In this document: in pieces, positions 35,601 to 39,420 of the stretch
Layout: each line of letters opens with the position of its first letter
Position numbering within the stretch: the first letter of the stretch is position 1
Assembly: GCA_947497895.1 (NCBI GenBank)
Contig: CANMIL010000020.1
Coordinates: forward strand, 1-39,420
Direction of reading: 5' to 3'
DNA from: an uncultured Tenacibaculum sp.
GTDB lineage: Bacteria > Bacteroidota > Bacteroidia > Flavobacteriales > Flavobacteriaceae
DNA length: 39,420 nucleotides
Program-made: the position numbers and the translations under genes
Notes under the pieces: model-generated
What the model saw: only the letters and a program-made list of their open reading frames with translations
Database searches by the model: none
Told to the model about the DNA's origin: nothing

Positions 35601-38600
35601 CGGTAATACTTGTTGCTGAGGAAGTACTTGTTGTTTCACCTGTTACATTTGCATTGTCTGCTGCACTCCAACTAAAGGTTGCTCCTGCCAAGTTAACATC
35701 TCCTGTTAAATCATGATTCAAAGCTACATCACTACAAACTGTATCTGTTGGTGCTGTTGCTACAAACGGTTCTGGATTTACAGTTACTGTATAAGTATAT
35801 GAATTTCCAGCACAGCCATCTGCACTTGTTGGCGTAATTGTATATACTACCGTCTGAACCGACCCACTGGTATTGGTTAAGGTATCTGTAATACTTATTG
35901 CTATAGAAGTACTTGTGGTTTCACCAGTAACATTTGCATTGTCTGCTGCACTCCAACTAAACGTTGCTCCTGCTAAGTTCACATCTCCTGTTAAATCATG
36001 GTTTAAGGCTACATCACTACAAACTGTATCTGTTGGTGCTGCCGAAACAAATGGTTCTGGATTTACCGTTACTGTATAAGTATATGAATCTCCTGCACAA
36101 CCATCTGTACTTGTTGGTGTAATTGTGTACACTATCGTTTGAACTGAACCACTGGTATTGGTTAAGGTATCGGCAATACTTGTTGCCGTAGAAGCAGTTG
36201 TAGTTTCACCAGCAACATTCGCATTGTCTGCTGCACTCCAACTAAACGTTGCTCCTACCAAGTTAACATCTCCTGTTAAATCATGGTTCAACGCTATATC
36301 ACTACAAACCGTGTCTGTTGGTGCTGCCGAAACAAATGGTTCTGGATTTACTGTTACTGTGTAGGTATATGAATCTCCAACACAACCATCCGTACTTGTT
36401 GGTGTTATTGTGTATACTACCGTTTGAACTGACCCACTTGTGTTAGTTAAGGTATCGGTAATACTTGTTGCAGTTGATGCACTTGTAGTTTCTCCTGTTA
36501 CGTTTGCATTGTCTGCCGCACTCCAACTAAACGTTGCTCCTGACAAGTTAACATCTCCTGTTAAATCATGGTTCAAGGCTATATCACTACAAACCGTATC
36601 TGTTGGTGCTGTCGCTACAAATGGTTCTGGATTTACTGTTACCGTGTAGGTATATGAATCTCCTGCACAACCATTCGAACCTGTTGGTGTAATTGTATAA
36701 ACTACTGTTTGAACTGACCCACTTGTGTTGGTTAAAGTATCGGTAATACTTGTTGCGGTTGATGCGCTTGTCGTTTCTCCTGTAACATTTGCATTGTCTG
36801 CCGCGCTCCAACTAAACGTTGCTCCCGCTAAATTAACATCGCCTGTTAAGTCATGATTCAACGCTACATCACTACAAACTGTCTCTGTTGGCGCTGTTGC
36901 TACAAACGGTTCTGGATTTACCGTTACTGTGTAAGTAAACGAATCTCCAACACAACCATTAACACTCGTTGGTGTAATGGTATACACTACTGTTTGTACC
37001 GACCCACTTGTATTGGTTAAGGTATCGGTAATATTTGTTGCTGTAGATGTACTAGTTGTTTCTCCCGTTACGTTTGCATTGTCTGCTGCACTCCAACTAA
37101 AGGTTCCTCCTACTAAGTTCACATCTCCTGTTAAATCATGGTTCAATGCTACATCACTACATACTGTAGCTGTTGGTGAGCTTGAAGCAAATGACTCTGG
37201 ATTTATCGTTACCGTATACGTATATGAATCTCCAACACATCCATCTGTACTTGTTGGTGTTATTGTGTACACTACTGTTTGAGTAGATCCACTCGTGTTG
37301 GTTAAGGTATCGGTAATACTTGTTGCTGTAGAAGCACTTGTAGTTTCGCCAGTAACATTCGCATTGTCTGCCGCACTCCAACTAAAGGTATTGCCTGTTA
37401 AATTAACATCTCCTGTTAAATCATGATTCAACGCTACATCACTACAAACCGTGTCTGTTGGTGCTGTTGCTACAAACGGTTCTGGATTTACCGTTACTGT
37501 ATAAGTATATGAATTTCCAACACAGCCATCTGTACTTGTTGGTGTTATTGTATAGACTACTGTTTGAACTGAACCACTTGTATTGGTTAAGGTATCGGTA
37601 ATACTGGTCGTTGTAGAAGCACTTGTCGTTTCTCCTGTTATATTCGCATTGTCTGCTGCACTCCAACTAAACGTTGCTCCTGCTAGATCTACATCTGAAG
37701 TTAAATCATGGTTCAACGCTACATCACTACATACTGTAGCTGTTGGCGCTGCCGCTACAAATGGTTCTGGATTTACCGTTACCGTGTAGGTATATGAATC
37801 TCCTGCACAGCCATCCGCACTTGTTGGTATTATTGTATACTCCACTGTTTGAACTGAACCACTTGTGTTGGTTAAGCTATCGGTAATACTTGTTGCTATG
37901 GAAGCACTTGTAGTTTCTCCTGTTATATTCGCATTGTCTGCTGCACTCCAACTAAAGGTCGCTCCTACCAAGTTAACATCACCTGTTAAATCATGGTTCA
38001 ACGCTATATCACTACAAACAGTGTCTGTTGGTGCTACCGAAACAAATGGTTCTGGATTTACTGTTACCGTATAGGTATATGAATCTCCAATACAGCCACC
38101 TGCACTTGTTGGTGTTATTGTATACACTACTGTTTGAACCGATCCACTTGTATTGGTTAAGGTATCGGTAATACTTGTTGCTATAGATGCGCTTGTTGTT
38201 TCTCCTGTGACATTCGCATTGTCTGCTGCACTCCAACTAAAGGTTGCTCCTGCAAGATTTACATCTGAGGTCAAATCATGGTTCAACGCTACATCACTAC
38301 ATACTGTGCCTGTTGGTGCTGTTGCTACAAATGGTTCTGGATTTACCGTTACCGTGTAGGTATATGAATCTCCAATACAGCCATCTGTACTTGTTGGTAT
38401 AATTGTATATACTACTGTTTGAACTGAGCCACTTGTATTAGTTAAGGTATCTGTAATACTTGTTGCTGTAGATGCGCTTGTTGTTTCACCAGTAACATTT
38501 GCATTGTCTGCTGCACTCCAACTAAAGGTTGCACCTGCTAAATTAACATCTCCTGTTAAATCATGGTTCAAGGCTACATCACTACAAACTGTCTCTGTTT

Positions 38601-39420
38601 GCGCTGTTGCTACAAATGGTTCTGGATTTACCGTTACCGTGTAGGTATATGAATCTCCTGCACATCCATCTGCACTTGTTGGTGTTATTGTATACACCAC
38701 TGTTTGAACCGAGCCACTTGTGTTAGTTAAGGTATCTGTAATACTTGTTGCTGTGGAAGCACTTGTAGTTTCTCCTGTAATATTTGTATTGTCTGCCGCG
38801 CTCCAACTAAACGTTGCTCCTGATAGATTTACATCTGAGGTCAAATCATGGCTCAATGCTACATCACTACAAACGGTGTCTGTTGGTGCTGTCGCTACAA
38901 ATGGTTCTGGATTTACGGTTACTGTATACGTATATGAATTTCCAGCACATCCATCTGCACTTGTTGGGGTAATTGTATACACTACTGTTTGAACTGAACC
39001 ACTTGTGTTAGTTAAGGTATCTGTAATACTTGTTGCCGTAGAAGCAGTTGTTGTTTCTCCTGTAACATTCGCATTGTCTGCCGCACTCCAACTAAAGGTA
39101 TTGCCTGTTAATGTAACATCTCCTGTTAAATCGTGATTTAATGCTATATCACTACAAACGGTAGCTGTTGGTGGTGTGCTATTCTCTGGTACAGGATTCA
39201 ACGTTACCGTGTAGGTATATGAATCTCCAACACAGCCATCTGAACTCGTTGGTGTAATTGTATACACTACCGTTTGAGCAGATCCACTTGTATTGATTAA
39301 AGTATCTGTGATACTCGTTGCTGTGGATGTACTTATGGTTTCTCCTGTGACATTTGCATTGTCGGCTGCACTCCAACTAAACGTTGCTCCTGATAGATTT
39401 ACATCACTTGTCAAATCATG
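26329..39420 (-). CDS. giant T9SS-secreted PKD-like/TSP3 repeat adhesin (5' end outside window)
   Basis: The frame is open from the right edge to a TAA at 26331-26329, giving 4,363 visible residues; the true N-terminus lies upstream. Order, by visible residue: PKD-like units (1 to about 2545), Calx-beta (about 2546-2663), 43 Cys-containing TSP3-like repeats (2664-3695), Cys-free Asp-rich TSP3-like repeats (3696 to about 4262) and a T9SS type B sorting domain (4263-4363). The layout matches giant flavobacterial surface adhesins secreted by the T9SS. Such proteins are often linked to gliding or attachment. Acidic DxDxDG loops imply heavy Ca2+ binding outside the cell. A terminator follows. No PorP/SprF-type partner is visible. 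The PKD-like units are near-copies of those in the neighbouring downstream gene. Confidence 0.95.
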   Translation of the reverse strand, partial: HDLTSDVNLSGATFSWSAADNANVTGETISTSTATSITDTLINTSGSAQTVVYTITPTSSDGCVGDSYTYTVTLNPVPENSTPPTATVCSDIALNHDLTGDVTLTGNTFSWSAADNANVTGETTTASTATSITDTLTNTSGSVQTVVYTITPTSADGCAGNSYTYTVTVNPEPFVATAPTDTVCSDVALSHDLTSDVNLSGATFSWSAADNTNITGETTSASTATSITDTLTNTSGSVQTVVYTITPTSADGCAGDSYTYTVTVNPEPFVATAQTETVCSDVALNHDLTGDVNLAGATFSWSAADNANVTGETTSASTATSITDTLTNTSGSVQTVVYTIIPTSTDGCIGDSYTYTVTVNPEPFVATAPTGTVCSDVALNHDLTSDVNLAGATFSWSAADNANVTGETTSASIATSITDTLTNTSGSVQTVVYTITPTSAGGCIGDSYTYTVTVNPEPFVSVAPTDTVCSDIALNHDLTGDVNLVGATFSWSAADNANITGETTSASIATSITDSLTNTSGSVQTVEYTIIPTSADGCAGDSYTYTVTVNPEPFVAAAPTATVCSDVALNHDLTSDVDLAGATFSWSAADNANITGETTSASTTTSITDTLTNTSGSVQTVVYTITPTSTDGCVGNSYTYTVTVNPEPFVATAPTDTVCSDVALNHDLTGDVNLTGNTFSWSAADNANVTGETTSASTATSITDTLTNTSGSTQTVVYTITPTSTDGCVGDSYTYTVTINPESFASSSPTATVCSDVALNHDLTGDVNLVGGTFSWSAADNANVTGETTSTSTATNITDTLTNTSGSVQTVVYTITPTSVNGCVGDSFTYTVTVNPEPFVATAPTETVCSDVALNHDLTGDVNLAGATFSWSAADNANVTGETTSASTATSITDTLTNTSGSVQTVVYTITPTGSNGCAGDSYTYTVTVNPEPFVATAPTDTVCSDIALNHDLTGDVNLSGATFSWSAADNANVTGETTSASTATSITDTLTNTSGSVQTVVYTITPTSTDGCVGDSYTYTVTVNPEPFVSAAPTDTVCSDIALNHDLTGDVNLVGATFSWSAADNANVAGETTTASTATSIADTLTNTSGSVQTIVYTITPTSTDGCAGDSYTYTVTVNPEPFVSAAPTDTVCSDVALNHDLTGDVNLAGATFSWSAADNANVTGETTSTSIAISITDTLTNTSGSVQTVVYTITPTSADGCAGNSYTYTVTVNPEPFVATAPTDTVCSDVALNHDLTGDVNLAGATFSWSAADNANVTGETTSTSSATSITDTLTNTSGSVQTVVYTITPTSADGCTGDSYTYTVTVNPEPFVSAAPTDTVCSDVALNHDLTSDVNLAGATFSWSAADNTNVTGETTSASTAISITDTLTNTSGSVQTVVYTITPTGSNGCAGDSYTYTVTVNPEPFVATAPTDTVCSDVALNHDLTGDVNLAGTTFSWIAADNVNITGETTSASTATSITDTLTNTSGSVQTVVYTITPTSADGCAGDSYTYTVTVNPEPFVSAAPTDTVCSDVALNHDLTGDVNLVGATFSWSAADNANVTGETTSGSTATSITDSLTNTSGSVQTVVYTITPTSADGCTGDSYTYMVTVNPEPFVAVAPTATVCSDVALNHDLTGDVDLAGATFSWSAADNANVTGETTTASTATSITDTLTNTSGSVQTVVYTITPTSTDGCVGDSYTYTVTVNPEPFVATAPTDTVCSDVALSHDLTGDVNLTGATFSWSAADNANVTGETTTASTASSITDTLTNTSGSTQTVVYTITPTSVDGCVGDSYTYTVTINPESFASSSPTETVCSDVALNHDLTGDVNLVGGTFSWSAADNANVTGETTSTSTATNITDTLTNTSGSVQTVVYTITPTSVNGCVGDPFTYTVTVNPEPFVATAPTETVCSDVALSHDLTGDVNLAGATFSWSAADNANVTGETTSASTATSITDTLTNTSGSVQTVVYIITPTSADGCAGDSYTYTVTVNPEPFVSAAPTDTVCSDIALSHDLTGDVNLVGVTFSWSAADNANVTGETTSASTATSITDTLTNTSGSVQTVVYTITPTSADGCAGNSYTYTVTVNPEPFVSAAPTDTVCSNIALTHDLTSDVNLAGATFSWSAADNANVTGETTSTSTATSIIDTLTNTSGLVQTVVYTITPASADGCTGDSYTYTVTVNPEPFVSAEPTETVCSDVALNHDLTSDVDLAGATFSWSAADNANVTGETTTASTATSITDTLTNTSGSVQTVVYTVTPTSADGCEGDSYTYTVTVNPEPFVATAPTDTVCSDVALNHDLTGDVNLAGATFSWSTVDNANVTGETTTASTATSITDTLTNTSGSVQTVVYTITPTSTDGCAGDSYTYTVTVNPEPFVSAAPTDTVCSDVALNHDLTGDVNLVGATFSWSAADNANVTGETTTASTATSITDTLTNISGSVQTVVYTITPTNVDGCVGSSYTYTVTVNPEPFVATAPTETVCSDVSLNHDLTSDVNLTGVTFSWNAVDNVNVTGETTTISNSTSITDTLVNTSNADQTVTYTITPTSADGCVGNSYTYTVVVNAVPTISIDDITIVEGAVGNFTVMLSQAITCDITFEASTADNTALNGTDYVGQSGISYTIPAGSTTVTIPVTTINNNVYEVDETFSVNLSNVQTALGRNITMTDLEGEGTITDNDVNDPCLPDATDSDGDGVCDAIDPDPNDPCNPDNMDADGDGVCDTVDPDPNDPCNPKNIDSDNDGVCDTVDPDPNDPCVPDNTDADGDGVCDTVDPDPNDPCNPNNVDSDNDGVCDTVDPDPNDPCNPDNTDADGDGVCDTVDPDPTDPCSPDSTDADGDGVCDTVDPDPNDPCSPDNTDADGDGVCDTVDPDPTDPCSPDSTDADNDGVCDTVDPDPNDPCNPNNADTDNDGVCDTVDPNPTDPCIPNNTDADGDGVCDAVDPDPNDPCNPTSADTDGDGICDAVDPDPTDPCSPDATDVDGDGICDAIDPDVTDPCGPNDLDSDGDGVCDTIDPNPTDPCVPNATDADNDGVCDSVDPDPNDPCNPNGHDEDGDGVCDAVDPNPTDPCIPDATDTDGDGVCDSVDPNPTDPCVPNGSDEDGDGVCDAVDPDVTDPCIPNNTDADNDGVCDTIDPDPTDPCVPNGNDEDGDGYCDSIDPNPTDPCIPNNTDADGDGICDTIDPDPNNPCNPDSADEDGDGYCDVIDPNPTDPCIPDATDADGDGICDTIDPDPNNPCNPDSADEDGDGYCDAIDPNPTDPCIPDATDADGDGICDTIDPDPNEPCDPNALDTDGDGVCDTVDPGPTDPCSPNGADTDGDGVCDAIDPNPTDPCIPNGTDVDGDGICDTVDPDVTDPCPMGAQDADGDGICDAEDPDPNDACVPNGTDSDGDGVCDTVDPDPNDPCSPDNTDADGDGVCDTIDPDPADPCNPNSSDEDNDGVCDTVDPDVTDPCNPDSADADGDGICDTIDPDPADPCNPNSNDEDGDGVCDTVDPDPTDPCVPNNTDTDNDGICDTVDPDPADPCNPNSNDEDNDGVCDTVDPDPTDPCIPNNTDADGDGVCDTVDPDPNDPCNPNSADEDGDGVCDTVDPDVTDPCSPDSADADGDGICDTIDPDPNDPCNPNSNDEDNDGVCDTVDPDPTDPCVPDNTDADGDGICDTVDPDPTDPCIPNATDIDNDGVCDTIDPDPTDPCNPNGLDSDGDGVCDVIDPNPTDPCIPNPFAIATGDCDGDGISNGSEYDADGDGNGPDDSDGDGIPDVLDIDDDGDGIPTSEEVGTDPTNPTDTDGDGTPDYLDTDSDNDGISDLVEGGGDPSLDADNDGVIDDQTDTDGDGLPDSVDPDNGGTSSTGIDSDGDGIPDYQDLDSDGDGINDVVEAGGTDDDYDGQIDTGDLVDGNNLPDEDGDGIPDVEEPNNPDLPGDLDADGDGVIDDQTDTDGDGIADSVDGLDGFGDAESTDTDGDGIPDIDDLDDDNDGILDSVEQDGDPNRDTDGDGIPDHLDLDSDGDGISDLIESGQDADVVDADGDGMLDSTTDADNDGIVDTADNDDTDIAAGGSTDPVDTDGDGRPDFQDLDSDNDGISDLVESGSDSNLDADNDGKIDDTTDTDGDGMPDSVDPDNGGNSPDIPDTDSDGAPDYQDLDSDGDGMSDLQEGGSDTSLDSDGDGMLDNTTDTDGDGMMDAVDPDNGGDVPDTPDEDGDGTADYQDVDDDGDGILTSEEDLNGDGDPTNDDTDGDGIPDYLDTDDDGDGIDTIDEHADDNGDGAPDDALDTDEDGTPDYLDPDTEPCLTVYNEFTPNGDGHNDTFVISCIGNEMYKNNRLEVYNRWGNLVYSKNRYDNSWTGESTGRLNVQVGEQLPSGTYYYVLDLGTGAEAKTGWIYINRK
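26640..28335 (-). repeat. Cys-poor Asp-rich TSP3-like region
   Basis: About 565 residues begin CIPNPFAIATGDCDGDGISN, then continue without Cys until the sorting domain. About nine irregular repeats follow the theme DTDGDGIPDYLDLDSDGDG with ISDLVEGG, several with an added DADNDGVIDDQTDTDGDG and SVDPDNGG. Lengths vary, unlike the strict 24-residue array before it. This type of Asp-rich linker is common next to T9SS C-terminal domains. Confidence 0.9.
28336..31431 (-). repeat. 43 tandem 24-residue Cys-containing TSP3-like repeats
   Basis: The array is exactly 43 x 72 bp = 3,096 bp without indels. A typical unit starts C-N/S/I/V-P-N/D, then TDADGDGVCDTVDPDPNDP, so Cys occupies positions 1 and 14 (unit 29 starts CPMGAQ). 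The DxDxDGxxD loops are Ca2+-binding TSP3 repeats; in thrombospondins, regularly placed Cys form disulfides between neighbouring repeats. The array encodes about 86 Cys and is strongly acidic. The 72-bp period also opens long meaningless frames on the plus strand. Confidence 0.95.
31440..31785 (-). other. Calx-beta domain
   Basis: After the last PKD-like unit the protein reads VPTISIDDITIVEGAVGNF, then TADNTALNGTDYVGQSG, SYTIPAGSTTVTIPVTTINN, VYEVDETFSVNLSNV and EGEGTITDND. The 'i.d.t..EG', 'GtDY', 'i..G.t..ti.v.i..D...E.dEtf.v.Ls' and terminal 'GtItdnD' landmarks are diagnostic of Calx-beta. This is a Ca2+-binding sandwich widespread in adhesins. It joins the stalk to the TSP3-like array. 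Confidence 0.9.
31786..39420 (-). repeat. PKD-like 95-residue repeat array of the upstream gene (26 complete units plus a partial)
   Basis: The TVCSD cysteine codon starts at 39156 and recurs every 285 bp down to 32031, with no insertion or deletion across 25 intervals. Each unit has TVCSDVALNHDL, FSWSAADNANVTGETT, ITDTLTNTSGSVQTVVYTI and DGCAGDSYTYTVTVNPEPF. Two conserved Cys per unit may form a disulfide. Units 8 and 19 share the private start SFASSSPT. The last unit is the most divergent (VSLNHDL, FSWNAVDN, TSNADQTVTYTI). These beta-sandwich units probably form a long stalk. Confidence 0.94.

Noticed and set aside
34022..37381. Minus-strand frames of 74 codons beginning MECGRQC or MERGRQC as small genes
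   Set aside because: They lie in a different frame inside the PKD-like units and recur with the 285-bp period. The main frame is continuous through them and carries the conserved domain.
39412..39414. TTG at 39414 as the start codon of the upstream gene
   Set aside because: It is the Leu codon of the conserved HDLTSDVNL motif in a PKD-like unit, and the frame stays open to the right edge. The real start must lie outside the window.

Overview
The whole 39.4 kb window is occupied by two giant, highly repetitive genes on the minus strand, separated by one 629-bp intergenic region. Nothing on the plus strand looks like a real gene. The organism is almost certainly a member of the Bacteroidota, most likely a marine Flavobacteriaceae. 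The upstream gene ends in a type IX secretion system (T9SS) type B, gliding-motility-associated C-terminal sorting domain. Both genes carry the PKD-like and thrombospondin-type-3-like (TSP3) repeats common in giant flavobacterial surface adhesins. The DNA is AT-rich, and the one visible start codon has no Shine-Dalgarno sequence, which is usual in this phylum.

Layout in transcription order (right to left). (1) 39420-26329: the 5'-truncated upstream gene, 4,363 residues visible. It has 26 complete PKD-like domains at an exact 285-bp spacing plus one partial domain. These are followed by a Calx-beta domain, 43 tandem 24-residue Cys-containing TSP3-like repeats, about 565 residues of Cys-free Asp-rich TSP3-like sequence, and the T9SS type B C-terminal domain. 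(2) 26328-25700: intergenic, with a bidirectional terminator and several dyad symmetries. (3) 25699-1: the downstream gene, 8,566 residues visible without a stop, running off the left edge. It has a signal peptide, a DUF4347 domain, and a ladder of about 26 inserted domains, many resembling carbohydrate-binding folds. These are separated by Asp-rich TSP3/EF-hand-like linkers. An Ig-like domain and at least nine more 285-bp PKD-like units follow.

Both products are inferred to be exported through the Sec/T9SS route and displayed at the cell surface as very long, calcium-stabilised adhesins. The upstream gene shows its anchoring or secretion signal directly. For the downstream gene that signal, if present, lies beyond the left edge. 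The shared PKD-like arrays, same-strand arrangement and internal segmental duplications indicate paralogues shaped by repeat expansion, module shuffling and probably gene conversion. Translations and positions were worked out by eye; domain names come from motif recognition, and sub-domain borders are approximate to about 10-30 bp.
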